A DNA stretch of 64,000 bases, taken from positions 19,730 through 83,729 of the forward strand of contig NZ_FNKN01000005.1 of the NCBI RefSeq assembly GCF_900102175.1. The letters are read 5' to 3'. Shown piece after piece: positions 31,989-42,514 of this stretch. This stretch comes from Microbacterium sp. cf332. Its GTDB lineage: Bacteria; Actinomycetota; Actinomycetes; Actinomycetales; Microbacteriaceae. The translations under genes and the position numbers were made by a program. How positions within the stretch are numbered: position 1 is the first letter of the stretch; each line of letters opens with the position of its first letter. The notes under the pieces were generated by a model. That model was not told the DNA's origin, did not search any database, and saw nothing but the letters and a program-made list of their open reading frames with translations.

Positions 31989-33764
31989 GTGACCCGGGGG
32001 CGGACGTCGCGACGTCGTCCGCGCGTGCGAACCGGGGTCGTGATCTGGTGGGATGCCGTATCGAGCGGACGGTTCCTCACCCCCTGGAGCGCCGTCGTCG
32101 CGGTTCCGCTGGCGGTCATCGTCCTCGCCCCGTATGCGACGGTCGAGACGCCGCGCGAGTTCCTGACGGCGCAGCTCGCCTCCTTGATCGTCGCGCTGCT
32201 GCTCAGCGGTGCGCTGTTCCTCGTGGCGCTCGCCGAGCGGCGCATGTCATCGTCGACAGCACGCGGTGTGCTGGTCCTCGTCGCCCTCGTCGCGGCAGCC
32301 GTCTGCCGGCCGTTCCTCAACGACATGCTGGCGGTCGGCGCATTCGGCCTCGGACCCGACCCCGCGTGGGCCGAGCGCATCGTCACCAATGTCGTCGCGT
32401 GGGTCAGCATCCTCTCCTTGGTCGCCGTCACGGAACAGCTCTACGCGAGCTCGCGCGTCGCCCGTTCGCGCCTGGCCGAGGCGCTGCGCACGGTCACGGA
32501 CGAGCAGCTCCGCGCCGGCCGCTACGAACGCGAGAGCCGCGACTTCCTCGCCGCCGAGATCGCGACTCTGCGCGTCGCGCTCACGACCCTCCTCTCGACC
32601 GCCCTCGACTTCGACCGCGTCCGAGATTTCTCCGGAATCGTCCGCGATGCCAGCCACCGCGCGCGGCGGCGTGCCGGTCTCGAACTCGCCGACGTCGCTC
32701 CCGAGGGCGGATCCGCTCCGTTCCCGGGCGGGACGCGCGTCTTCTGGGAGCGGCTCCGGCCGCCCGCCGTCGGCCTGGTCGGCGCGATCTTCGCCGCCGG
32801 CAGTGCGCCGTTCGCGCTGCGGGCAGGCGGGCCCGGCCTCGCCGTCGTCGTCATCGTCGGCGTCATCGCGCTGTGCCTCGTGGCCGACAGCGCGACGCGG
32901 CGGCTGTCGCGGCGCCGATCGCGGCGGGAGCGCGGGATCGTGCTCGTGGCGGGGTGGGCGGTCGCGGGTCTGCTCGTCTCGGCGATCGGCTCGGCCATCA
33001 TCGACGGGCACGCGCTGATCTTCTTCATCCCCGTCGTCTCGCTCCCCGGGGTCGCCGTCATCGCTGCGCTGTGCGCCGAGGCGGTCCACCGGGGCACGGT
33101 CGAGTCGCGGCGCCTCGGCCGGGCGCTGCGCGTCGTCGTGCGATCGGCGGCGGACCGGGCCTCGGGGACGCGGCAGAACCTCGTACACGCGTCCGACGTC
33201 CTCCACGGCCGCGTGCAGGGGACGTGCGTGGTGCTCGCCGCCCAGGTCGACGACGAGGTCGCGACGCCCGCCGACATCCGCGCTTTCGAGGTCGCCGTCG
33301 GGGAGGGCCTCTCCGCCGCCCTCGGGACGGGGCTCCCGTCCGATGTGCGGCCGGCCGATCTGGCCGAGACGGTCGCGATCTGGGAGCCGGTGCTGACGGT
33401 CTCATCGGATGTCGATGCGGCCGCGACGAGCGCGATGACGGACGCACTCGTGTCGACCCGCGTCGTCGCCGTCGTCGCCGAAGGACTGGTCAACGCCGTC
33501 AAGCATGCTGCGGCGCGGTCCGCCACCATCGAGGTACGCAGTGCGGAGGACGGGGCGGTGCTGGCGGTGCGCGTCAGCACGCCCGGTCGCCTGCGCGTCG
33601 ACGCGCGCGGACCGGGTCTCGGGGTCGCGGGCCTCGGCCCGTCGGCGCGGGTGTTCCAGCGCGGCGGCGACGTCGTGCTCGAGGCGTCGGTGCCGACGGG
33701 CGCTCCGTCGCTCGCGGCGGTCGGTCAGGCCGGCGGCGCGCTCCACGACAGCGACTCGATGTAG
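31989..33764 (+). CDS. Membrane histidine-kinase-like ATPase protein, atypical (paralogue 2)
   Basis: 591 residues from GTG 31989, which has GAGGGGGCGG upstream; an in-frame GTG at 32040 would align with paralogue 1. Layout matches paralogue 1: 'VIWWDAVSSGRFLTPWSA' (compare AIWWNAVSGGAFYTRWSA), four N-terminal helices, a soluble stretch, more helices, then VLHGRVQGTCV and NAVKHAAARSATIEV. Here too the LHD box is LHG and the DxGxG box is replaced by 'STPGRL'. A TAGGAT -10 lies at 31939-31944. It ends the polysaccharide region, overlapping the convergent ppx gene by 40 bp. Two copies at opposite ends of the region suggest a role in its signalling, but this is inference. Confidence 0.65.
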   Translation: MTRGRTSRRRPRVRTGVVIWWDAVSSGRFLTPWSAVVAVPLAVIVLAPYATVETPREFLTAQLASLIVALLLSGALFLVALAERRMSSSTARGVLVLVALVAAAVCRPFLNDMLAVGAFGLGPDPAWAERIVTNVVAWVSILSLVAVTEQLYASSRVARSRLAEALRTVTDEQLRAGRYERESRDFLAAEIATLRVALTTLLSTALDFDRVRDFSGIVRDASHRARRRAGLELADVAPEGGSAPFPGGTRVFWERLRPPAVGLVGAIFAAGSAPFALRAGGPGLAVVVIVGVIALCLVADSATRRLSRRRSRRERGIVLVAGWAVAGLLVSAIGSAIIDGHALIFFIPVVSLPGVAVIAALCAEAVHRGTVESRRLGRALRVVVRSAADRASGTRQNLVHASDVLHGRVQGTCVVLAAQVDDEVATPADIRAFEVAVGEGLSAALGTGLPSDVRPADLAETVAIWEPVLTVSSDVDAAATSAMTDALVSTRVVAVVAEGLVNAVKHAAARSATIEVRSAEDGAVLAVRVSTPGRLRVDARGPGLGVAGLGPSARVFQRGGDVVLEASVPTGAPSLAAVGQAGGALHDSDSM

Positions 33765-34669
33765 CGCAGCAGCACGCCCTCGCGCAGGGCCCAGGGCGAG
33801 ATCTCGAGCTCGTCGACGTCGAATGCGCGCATGGCCTCGTGCAGCACGACCGCGCCCGCGACGATCTGGAAGGTGCGGTCGGCGGTGATGCCCGGCAGCT
33901 CCTGCCGGGCGGAGGCGGGGATGCGCGCGAGGCGCGGGATCCACGACCCGAGCGCCGATCGCGGCAGCGTCATCCGCTCGATGCCGGACCAGCCCGGCAC
34001 CGGGTACCCGGCGAGCTTCGCGAGCGAGCGGATCGTCTTAGACGAACCGACGACGTGGTCCGGTCGGGCCGCATCCGACATCGACGCCACGACGGGCCGG
34101 AGCGTCGCGCGGGCATGCTCGCGCAGTCTCTCCACCGCGCCCTCGCCCGGTGGGTCGTCGGCGAGGAACTGCACGGTCATCCGGCCCGCGCCGAGCGGCA
34201 CCGATGCCGCCGCGTCCGGCAGCTCGTCGCTGCCCGCCGCGATCTCGAGCGACCCGCCGCCGATGTCGAACAGCAGGATCTGGCCCGCCGACCAGCCGAA
34301 CCATCGCCGCACCGCGAGGAAGGTGAACCGCGCCTCGGACTCGCCGCCCAGCACCTGCAGGTCCTGGCCGAGGGCCTCCTCGATGGCGGCGATCACGTGA
34401 GCGCCGTTCGCCGCCTCGCGGACCGCGCTCGTCGCCGTCGCGAGCAGCTCGGCCACGTTCTCGGTGCGTGACACGGCCACCGCCTCGGTCACGGCAGCGA
34501 CGAGCGCGCGCACGCCCTCCTCGCTGATCGCTCCGTCGGGCTCGAGGTAGCGCATGAGCCGCAGCACGGTGCGCTTGCTGGTCCGCGCGAGCGGGCGCCC
34601 GCCCGGCCGAACGTCCGCGACGAGCAGGTGGACGGTGTTCGAACCGATGTCGAGGACTCCCAGACGCAC
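33725..34669 (-). CDS. Ppx/GppA exopolyphosphatase-family protein
   Basis: 314 residues, the short actinobacterial type. The ASKHA fold is marked by LGVLDIGSNTVHLLVADV, the second phosphate loop FDIGGGSLEIA and ATATSAVREAANG. These proteins hydrolyse polyphosphate or pppGpp; which one cannot be decided here. Start GTG 34669 follows TACTGT by 6 nt with no Shine-Dalgarno sequence, indicating a leaderless mRNA. It is divergent from coaA, with promoters within 50 bp of each other. Confidence 0.9.
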   Translation of the reverse strand: MRLGVLDIGSNTVHLLVADVRPGGRPLARTSKRTVLRLMRYLEPDGAISEEGVRALVAAVTEAVAVSRTENVAELLATATSAVREAANGAHVIAAIEEALGQDLQVLGGESEARFTFLAVRRWFGWSAGQILLFDIGGGSLEIAAGSDELPDAAASVPLGAGRMTVQFLADDPPGEGAVERLREHARATLRPVVASMSDAARPDHVVGSSKTIRSLAKLAGYPVPGWSGIERMTLPRSALGSWIPRLARIPASARQELPGITADRTFQIVAGAVVLHEAMRAFDVDELEISPWALREGVLLRYIESLSWSAPPA

Positions 34670-34675
34670 ACGCTC

Positions 34676-34729
34676 ACAGTAGTCGGCCGGGCCGATCGCA
34701 CGGTGCGGAGGGCGCCCGCGGGCTACGAT
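34676..34729. promoter_or_regulatory. Divergent leaderless promoters of ppx and coaA
   Basis: Minus strand: TACTGT (34681-34676), 6 nt before GTG 34669. Plus strand: TACGAT (34724-34729), 7 nt before ATG 34737. Neither gene has a ribosome-binding site at these starts. Confidence 0.55.
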
Positions 34730-34736
34730 GAGCGCG

Positions 34737-35693
34737 ATGTCCCCTGAAGATGTGCAGGCGCTGACGCCGCTCGCCCCCGCGCTGTACCGAGAGATCGACC
34801 GCGCCGACTGGTCGCGGCTCGCCGCTGGCGTCGAGCAGCCCCTCACCGAGACCGAGATCGTCCAGCTCCGCGGTCTCGGCGATCGCATGGACCTCGGCGA
34901 GGTCGCGCAGGTGTACCTGCCGCTTAGCCGTCTGCTCTCGCTCTACGCCAGTGCCACCCGCCGCCTCGGTGCCGCGACCGACGCGTTCCTCGGCGAGGAG
35001 GACAGCACGACCCCCTTCGTCGTCGGGGTCGCCGGGTCCGTCGCCGTCGGCAAGTCCACCGTCGCGCGATTGCTGCGCGAACTGATGAGCCGGTGGCCGG
35101 GCACGCCGCGCGTCGAGCTCGTGACCACCGACGGCTTCCTGTATCCGAACGCCGAGCTCGAGCGCCGCGGGCTGATGGCCCGAAAGGGGTTCCCGGAGTC
35201 GTACGACCGGCGCGCGCTGATCGAGTTCCTGACCGAGGTCAAATCCGGTGCACCCGAGGTCCACGCGCCGTTCTACTCGCACATGCGCTACGACATCGTC
35301 CCCGACGCCCAGATCACCGTGCGACGCCCGGATGTCGTGATCGTCGAGGGCCTCAACGTGCTGGCGCCGCCGCCGGCCCCCCACGAGGTGGCGGTCAGCG
35401 ACCTCTTCGACTTCTCGATCTACGTCGACGCCGACGCCGAGCACATCAGCCAGTGGTACCTCGATCGCTTCATGGCGCTGAAGGCGGGGGCGTTCAACAA
35501 CCCGTCGTCGTACTTCAACACCTTCGCCGACGTCGGCGACGACGAGGCCGTCGCCATGGCCCGGGGGTTCTGGAACGACATCAACCTGCCGAACCTGGTC
35601 GAGAACGTCCTGCCGACCAAGCACCGCGCGACACTCATCCTGCACAAGGGCGCCTCGCACGCGGTCGAGCGCGTGCTTCTCCGGAAGGTCTGA
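34737..35693 (+). CDS. coaA: Type I pantothenate kinase
   Basis: 318 residues. It phosphorylates pantothenate, the first committed step of coenzyme A synthesis. The P-loop reads GVAGSVAVGKSTVARLL, followed by VTTDGFLYPNAEL, GFPESYDRRAL and the type I motif FYSHMRYDIVPD. The C-terminal DIYVD-like segment (FSIYVDADAEHISQWYLDRF) is present. ATG 34737 is preferred over ATG 34728 because a TACGAT -10 overlaps the latter, which would make the former the first base of a leaderless mRNA. Confidence 0.96.
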   Translation: MSPEDVQALTPLAPALYREIDRADWSRLAAGVEQPLTETEIVQLRGLGDRMDLGEVAQVYLPLSRLLSLYASATRRLGAATDAFLGEEDSTTPFVVGVAGSVAVGKSTVARLLRELMSRWPGTPRVELVTTDGFLYPNAELERRGLMARKGFPESYDRRALIEFLTEVKSGAPEVHAPFYSHMRYDIVPDAQITVRRPDVVIVEGLNVLAPPPAPHEVAVSDLFDFSIYVDADAEHISQWYLDRFMALKAGAFNNPSSYFNTFADVGDDEAVAMARGFWNDINLPNLVENVLPTKHRATLILHKGASHAVERVLLRKV

Positions 35694-35939
35694 AACCCGC
35701 TCCGAGAAGCGGCGTGCCCGCCATCCGAACGGACGACGGGCACGCCTGGGTGTGGACGGCCCCCACTCAGGGGGAGGGGTACGACCCGAGACCGCGCGGT
35801 CCGATCGGACGAGCCGGCGAGGCCGGGGCCCGGGTCGCGGTGATCGAGCGTGAGCCGCCACATCCATGCGGCGCGTGTCGGAGCGTCGGCCGTGACCGCG
35901 CGGGCGGAGTCGGCCCGACCCGGTCGACACCGACGCGCG
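35694..35939. other. Gene-free stretch downstream of coaA
   Basis: I see no convincing gene. A minus-strand frame of 72 codons (35,767-35,985) is rich in Arg and Pro and looks like a composition artefact. Confidence 0.3.
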
Positions 35940-36576
35940 GGCTGCTCCCCAGCAGCCGTGCGAGCGCGTGACGTCGCCTCGTCATACCTGTCCCCAATTC
36001 CCCAGCGGGAGCCGAATTCGTCCGGCATCCCGTTCCCCAACACCGCCGGGTCGAGTGCGCCGGGTCCCATCCCGGCGAGTCGAAATCCCCCGCGTTGCGC
36101 CCGGGCCGTAGCCACGGGCTGCGCTCAGTATGTCAGAGCCTCGCGATGGCCGGAAGCATCAATATCGGGTGGATGCCCTCGGCGTGTCGTGGCCCGTGTG
36201 CGTTGTGCAGTGCGCGTGCGCGGCTGCGCACTGCACAACGCCCTCACGGTGCACAGATCCCCATCGACACCTTGAGTTCGACACACATCATGACTCCCAT
36301 ACCCCCCAAAAGCAGGGAGTCTGCGCGTCGAGGTTGATCGTACAGCGCCGACTCGTGTCCGCCAATAGGGGGACAAGACACTTTCGGCAATCGGTGCCCT
36401 CCCAGCGTGCATCCGCTAGGCTTCCTTTGCCTGCGCAGTACTCGAACCGTTCCCCAAGCGGTGATTCGGTCGCCCCGCCGTCCCCAACGGCCCGACCGAG
36501 AGCGTGCGGGTGTTGCGGGGCCCTCTCGAGTAAATCAGTCCCCAAATGGCTGACTCGAGAGGGCCCTCGTCTTGCC
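35940..36576 (-). ncRNA. Candidate multi-hairpin regulatory RNA with UUGGGGA loops (sponge-like)
   Basis: This gene-free stretch contains a series of inverted repeats whose minus-strand loops are G-rich. From its 5' end: 36566-36518 (14-bp GGGCCCTCTCGAGT stem, loop with TTTGGGGA); 36498-36467 (CGGTCG plus GCCG stems, loop TTGGGGA); 36462-36446 (ACCG/CGGT, loop CTTGGGGAA); 36415-36392 (loop ACGCTGGGAGG); 36321-36292 (7-bp GACTCCC stem, loop with TTTTGGGGGG); 36240-36201 (15-bp stem, no motif); 36077-36058 (7-bp stem, loop ATGGGA); 36049-36022 (CCGGC stem, loop with GTTGGGGAA); 36005-35988 (two GGGGA); 35957-35940 (7-bp stem, loop GGGG). A TATCCT -10 at 36588-36583 would start RNA near 36576. 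No open frame explains it. Ends, strand and function are inferred. Confidence 0.42.
36201..36240. repeat. Perfect 15-bp inverted repeat with 10-nt loop
   Basis: CGTTGTGCAGTGCGC (36201-36215) is exactly complementary to GCGCACTGCACAACG (36226-36240). It is the most stable element of the gene-free stretch and lacks the G-rich loop of its neighbours. It has no T-tract, so it is not a typical terminator. It may be a structural element of the candidate RNA or a protein-binding palindrome. Confidence 0.7.
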
Positions 36577-36582
36577 CGGCGC

Positions 36583-36588
36583 AGGATA
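36583..36588 (-). promoter_or_regulatory. -10 box for the candidate hairpin RNA
   Basis: TATCCT reads on the minus strand, with GTGCGT 17 bp further upstream as a possible -35. It lies 17 bp before the first hairpin and is divergent from the leaderless promoter of the hydrolase gene. Confidence 0.35.
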
Positions 36589-36641
36589 CCTCCCGGTATT
36601 GCGTTACGCACCCGTCATCACAACCTGCTAGGTATGAATCC

Positions 36642-37859
36642 ATGGAACTGGGGCGTCGTCCACGCGCGCTCGTGCGCGCTGTGTTACGCGCGCGCTCGCG
36701 GGTGCGTCGGAGGCGTTCGCGGTGGCGTTCTCTCGTCGCCCTCAGCACGGTGATCCTGCTGGCTGCGACCGCCACCCTCGCACCGGCCGCCGCGTCGTCC
36801 GCGTTCGCTCCGGCTGTCGCGACGGGCGCCGTGACGGCCGCTGCCGGCGACCGCATCGTGCGCTTCAGCGACAGCGCCGAGCAGGACTCGCGGGCCGTGC
36901 TCCTCGTGCACGGCTGGCTGAGCACGGTGCTCCCCGACGCCGAGGATCAGCGCTCTTTCGCACGGTCGCCCTTCGCCCGCCCGGTCCAATGGCGCGACGG
37001 CTCGGGCGCACGCGTCGCGCGGGGGATGTCCGCGTCGCTGCAGCAGCGGCTCGAGGCCATGCCCGGTGTCGCGGTCTACGCCTTCGACTACTCCGCCAAC
37101 TCGGCGGGGTGGGTCGGCTCGAACGGGTCCGCCGACAACCTGGCCGCGGCCATCCGCACCATCGCCGCGAGCGTCGACGGACCCGTTGACATCGTGACGC
37201 ATTCGATGGGCGGTCTGGCACTGCGATACGCGCTCCGCGACGATCCCGACGTGGCGGCGCTCATCGGCGAGGTCGTCACCGTCGGCACACCCACGCAGGG
37301 TTCCGACATCGCGAACGTCGCGGTCGACATCGCCGGCGTCATCCGGGCGACGATGTCGACCCTGCCGGTGCTGCAGAACCTCGTGCTGCCGTGGATCGGC
37401 GCGGTGTGCAACAACCAGCTCGCGTCCGACGCCCTCGCCGGGTGCGAGCTGCCGCCCATCATCCGCACCGGCATCGCCGCGCTCGGGCCCGGCGGCACGG
37501 CGTTGCGCGCCGGCTCGACCGACCTCGCCGACCTGCCGGATTGGCCCCCGGGACTGCACGTGCACGCGATCGCCGGCTCGGCGGTGGTGGCGATGCCGCT
37601 GACGTCGGGGAAGACCTGGGAGGCGAGACTCGGCGACGGTCTCGTCGCCGAGACCTCGGCCGTCGCCGGCACCGATGACGCGACGGTCATCACCTGCCGC
37701 ACCGACCTGGCACCCGGCCTCGAAGGCATCGGGGAGGTGCTCTCGGGACAGGTCGCCGCGCCCCCGTTCGGCGGCGCGTGCGGCCACGACGCGATCTTCT
37801 CGAACCTCGAGGTCGTCGACGCCGTGCTGGCGGCGCTCGACGGCGCGGCCTCCCGCTGA
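36642..37859 (+). CDS. Secreted alpha/beta-hydrolase, lipase-like
   Basis: 405 residues. A basic N terminus (RRPRALVRAVLRARSRVRRR) and a hydrophobic stretch (LVALSTVILLAATATLAPAAA) form a long signal peptide. The hydrolase core has VLLVHGWLST (oxyanion region), DIVTHSMGGLALRYAL (nucleophile elbow GHSMG-like, here THSMGG) and CGHDAIFSN near the C terminus as the likely His. It resembles actinobacterial triacylglycerol lipases/PGAP1-like esterases. TAGGTA lies 7 nt before ATG 36642 with no Shine-Dalgarno sequence, so the mRNA is probably leaderless. The substrate is unknown. Confidence 0.82.
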   Translation: MELGRRPRALVRAVLRARSRVRRRRSRWRSLVALSTVILLAATATLAPAAASSAFAPAVATGAVTAAAGDRIVRFSDSAEQDSRAVLLVHGWLSTVLPDAEDQRSFARSPFARPVQWRDGSGARVARGMSASLQQRLEAMPGVAVYAFDYSANSAGWVGSNGSADNLAAAIRTIAASVDGPVDIVTHSMGGLALRYALRDDPDVAALIGEVVTVGTPTQGSDIANVAVDIAGVIRATMSTLPVLQNLVLPWIGAVCNNQLASDALAGCELPPIIRTGIAALGPGGTALRAGSTDLADLPDWPPGLHVHAIAGSAVVAMPLTSGKTWEARLGDGLVAETSAVAGTDDATVITCRTDLAPGLEGIGEVLSGQVAAPPFGGACGHDAIFSNLEVVDAVLAALDGAASR

Positions 37860-37935
37860 TCCGTCGTCCCCGCCAGGCGCCGGGGCGGGTCGCGTCAGCC
37901 GGATCGGGCCGCTGCCGCGATCTAGGATGGACCCC

Positions 37936-39786
<1,851 letters not shown>

Positions 39787-39811
39787 GCCGGTCGGAGCAG
39801 CGGGGGATGCC

Positions 39812-40168
39812 GTGATCGCGGGCATCGGCGTCGACCTGGTCGACGTGCCGCGCTTCGAGCGCTCGCTCGAGCGCACCCCCCGTCTGCTCGAACGGCTGTT
39901 CTCGCCCGCCGAGCGCCCGCTCAAGCCGCGCTCGCTGGCGGCACGGTATGCCGCGAAAGAGGCGCTCATCAAGGCGCTCGGCGGTTCGGAGGGCGTCCAC
40001 TGGGTCGACATCGAGATCGCATCCGAGGCCTCCGGCCGTCCGGTGTTCGCCCTGACCGGCGAGACGGCGGCGACGGTCTCGCGGCGGGGCATCACCGCGC
40101 TGCATCTCTCGCTCTCGCACGACGCGAACCTCGCCACCGCCTACGTCGTCGCCGAGGGCGCCCCGTGA
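39812..40168 (+). CDS. acpS: Holo-[acyl-carrier-protein] synthase
   Basis: 118 residues, typical for AcpS. It transfers 4'-phosphopantetheine from CoA to acyl carrier protein. [18 protein letters not shown] carries the Mg-binding Asp and [14 protein letters not shown] the catalytic Glu/Lys; [17 protein letters not shown] ends the fold. GTG 39812 has GGGGGA 5 nt upstream. It lies 25 bp after glmS and overlaps alr by 4 bp (GTGA), so it is the first of a coupled chain. Confidence 0.95.
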   Translation: MIAGIGVDLVDVPRFERSLERTPRLLERLFSPAERPLKPRSLAARYAAKEALIKALGGSEGVHWVDIEIASEASGRPVFALTGETAATVSRRGITALHLSLSHDANLATAYVVAEGAP

Positions 40169-41301
40169 CCGGGCGGCCGCTCCGCGAGGCGCTCATCGAC
40201 GTCGAGGCCATCGAGCAGAACGTCCGGCACCTGCGGCGCCTGGTGCAGACCGAGGTGATCGCCGTCGTCAAGGCCGACGGATACGGGCACGGCGCGGTGC
40301 GAGCGGCCACGGCTGCCTTGTCGGGCGGTGCCTCGCGTCTCGGCGTCGCCGACATCGCCGAGGCGGTCGCCCTGCGTCGGGCGGGCATCACCGCTCCCGT
40401 CGTCGCGTGGCTGCACGGACCCGATCCCGACTTCCGCTCCGCCGCGGAGCACGGCATCGAGCTCGGGATCTCGAGCATCGTGCAGCTGCAGGCCGCCGCT
40501 GCCGCGGCATCCCCGGACCATCCCGTGGGAGTGCACCTCAAGGTCGAGACGGGCCTCGGACGCAACGGAGTCGAGCCGCGCGAATGGGTGCGCGTCTGCG
40601 CCGAGGCCGCCCGCCTCGAGCGCGTCGGGCATCTGCGGGTCGTCGGCGTCTTCAGCCACCTCTCCAACACGAGCCTCGCCGACGACCGCGCCGCGCTCGC
40701 GCGCTTCCACGACGCGCTCGACGCCGCGGCCGAGGTGGGCGTCCGGCCACCGCTCCGCCACATCGCCGCGTCCAACGCGGCGATCGCGCTCCCCGAGGCG
40801 CGGCTGAACTGCGTGCGCCTGGGCATCGCGATCTACGGCCTCTCGCCCCTCGCCGACCGCTCGTCCGCCGACCTCGGCCTGCGTCCGGCGATGACGCTCC
40901 GCAGCTCCGTGGCGGCCGTGCGCCGCGTGCCGGCGGGCCAGGGCGTCTCGTACGGGTACACCCACCGCACCGCCGCCGAGACGACGTTGGCGCTCATCCC
41001 GCTGGGCTACGCCGACGGCGTGCCCCGACAGGCGTCCGGGCGTGGCCCCGTCATGATCGGCGACCGACGCTTCACCGTCTCGGGCCGGATCGCGATGGAC
41101 CAGTTCGTCGTCGACGTCGGCGACGCGCAAGTGGCCGTCGGCGACGAGGTCGTGCTCTTCGGCGACCCGACGCTCGGTCGCCCGGCTGCCGCCGAATGGG
41201 GCGATGCCGCCGACACGATCGACTACGAGATCGTCACCCGGATCGGCCCCCGCGTGCATCGCACGGCGGTATCGTCCGAGATGACGGGAGGGCGGCCATG
41301 A
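40165..41301 (+). CDS. alr: Alanine racemase
   Basis: 378 residues. A PLP enzyme supplying D-alanine for peptidoglycan. The PLP lysine is in [14 protein letters not shown]. The PLP phosphate-contact region [26 protein letters not shown] and the second-subunit catalytic Tyr in [10 protein letters not shown] are present, with [17 protein letters not shown] in the C-terminal beta domain. The GTG start overlaps acpS and the stop overlaps tsaE (ATGA), so this gene is embedded in a translationally coupled series. Confidence 0.97.
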   Translation: MTGRPLREALIDVEAIEQNVRHLRRLVQTEVIAVVKADGYGHGAVRAATAALSGGASRLGVADIAEAVALRRAGITAPVVAWLHGPDPDFRSAAEHGIELGISSIVQLQAAAAAASPDHPVGVHLKVETGLGRNGVEPREWVRVCAEAARLERVGHLRVVGVFSHLSNTSLADDRAALARFHDALDAAAEVGVRPPLRHIAASNAAIALPEARLNCVRLGIAIYGLSPLADRSSADLGLRPAMTLRSSVAAVRRVPAGQGVSYGYTHRTAAETTLALIPLGYADGVPRQASGRGPVMIGDRRFTVSGRIAMDQFVVDVGDAQVAVGDEVVLFGDPTLGRPAAAEWGDAADTIDYEIVTRIGPRVHRTAVSSEMTGGRP

Positions 41302-41801
41302 GCGGACTGGATGAGTACCTGGGCGAGCGCGAGGTGACCTCGGCCGAGGACATGGAGGCGTGGGGGCGCGAGATCGGCTCGCGGCTGCGCGCCGGCGACC
41401 TCGTCGTCCTGACGGGTCCGCTCGGCGCGGGCAAGACGACGCTGACCCGCGGCATCGGCGCGGGTCTCGGGGTCCGCGGACCCATCCAGAGCCCGACCTT
41501 CGTCATCGCCCGCACGCATCCGTCGCTCGTCGACGGGCCGCCGCTCGTGCACGTCGACGCCTACCGACTGGGCTCGCCCGCTGAGCTGTCCGACCTCGAT
41601 CTCGATCTCGACGCCAGCGTGACGATCGTCGAGTGGGGCCACGGCATGGTGGACGGTCTGCGCGACAGCTGGTGGGAGATCGAGCTCGAGCGCGGCTGGA
41701 GCGGCACGGGTCTCGACAACGCCTGCGGCACGAGCGGTCCCGCCGCCGCCGAGATGGCCGATGCGGCGCCGCGTCTCGTCACCGTCACGCGCCGTCCCTG
41801 A
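41298..41801 (+). CDS. tsaE: tRNA threonylcarbamoyladenosine biosynthesis ATPase TsaE
   Basis: 167 residues. P-loop LTGPLGAGKTTLTRGIGAGLG, the switch-like QSPTFVIARTH and VHVDAYRLGS and the Walker-B-like VTIVEWGHGM are all intact. TsaE drives the TsaB-TsaD complex in making t6A37 in tRNAs that read ANN codons. ATG 41298 overlaps the alr stop by 4 bp. The C terminus has a short extension (about 25 residues) beyond the ATPase core. Confidence 0.95.
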   Translation: MSGLDEYLGEREVTSAEDMEAWGREIGSRLRAGDLVVLTGPLGAGKTTLTRGIGAGLGVRGPIQSPTFVIARTHPSLVDGPPLVHVDAYRLGSPAELSDLDLDLDASVTIVEWGHGMVDGLRDSWWEIELERGWSGTGLDNACGTSGPAAAEMADAAPRLVTVTRRP

Positions 41802-41823
41802 GCACACGGCTCCCGGGCCGGGC

Positions 41824-41829
41824 TACCCT
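41824..41829 (+). promoter_or_regulatory. Internal leaderless promoter for tsaB
   Basis: TACCCT lies 7 nt before GTG 41837, after a 35-bp gap that interrupts an otherwise coupled gene series. No ribosome-binding site precedes the GTG. Confidence 0.45.
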
Positions 41830-41836
41830 GGGTGAC

Positions 41837-42514
41837 GTGATTCTGGGCATCGACACCTCGATCGGCACCGCGGTCGCGCTCGTCGACCCGGCCGGCGGCA
41901 TCCTCGCCGAGATCGTCAGTCCCGACCCGCGCGGGCACGCCGAGGTCATCGGCGATCTGCTCGACCGGGCGTTCGCCGCGGCGGGCGTCGGACCGGCCGA
42001 CGTCACGGCGGTCGCCGCGGGGATGGGGCCCGGCCCGTTCACGGGGCTGCGGGTCGGCATCGCCGCGGCGCGGGCGTTCGCTCTCGGCCGCGGGATCCCC
42101 GTCGTCGCAGTCGCCAGTCACGACGCCGCTGCCCGAGCGCTCGCGGACCCCGCCTTCGCCGTCGCCGCGAACGCGGCCGACAGCGCGCCCGTCGTCGAGG
42201 GGCAGCCGCTCGCCGTCGTGACCGATGCGCGCCGTCGCGAGGTAGCCGTCTCGGTCTACCGCGTCGAGAGCGGAGAGCCGGTGCGAATCGTCGATCCTCA
42301 CCTCGTGTTGCGCGCGTCGACCGATCCCGTCGAGCTGTTCGGGGCTCCGGCATCCGAACTGGCGGAGACGACCTCCATCAGCGCTGCGGCCCTCGCGCGG
42401 ATCGCCGCCGAGCGGCTCGCCTCCGGGACGGCGGTGACCGACGCAGCCGAGCCGCTGTACCTGCGCGCGCCCGACGTCACGATCTCCGCCGGACCGAAGA
42501 AGGTGGGCACGTGA
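41837..42514 (+). CDS. tsaB: tRNA t6A synthesis protein TsaB
   Basis: 225 residues. An inactive ASKHA homologue that scaffolds Tsa[17 protein letters not shown] opens the protein and [26 protein letters not shown] is the diagnostic motif. The C-terminal part is variable, ending with [17 protein letters not shown], which is typical of the family. It overlaps rimI by 4 bp (GTGA), and the tsaE, tsaB, rimI, tsaD order is the usual actinobacterial arrangement. Confidence 0.95.
   Translation: MILGIDTSIGTAVALVDPAGGILAEIVSPDPRGHAEVIGDLLDRAFAAAGVGPADVTAVAAGMGPGPFTGLRVGIAAARAFALGRGIPVVAVASHDAAARALADPAFAVAANAADSAPVVEGQPLAVVTDARRREVAVSVYRVESGEPVRIVDPHLVLRASTDPVELFGAPASELAETTSISAAALARIAAERLASGTAVTDAAEPLYLRAPDVTISAGPKKVGT

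Noticed and set aside
35767..35985. 72-codon minus-strand frame beginning after TTGGGGACAGGT
   Set aside because: The start context resembles the leader pattern, but the product is Arg/Pro-rich, has no recognisable feature, and lies in the hairpin-rich stretch; kept only as a note.
37860..37935. Possible glmS ribozyme
   Set aside because: Only 76 bp separate the genes, and glmS appears leaderless, leaving no room for the ribozyme.
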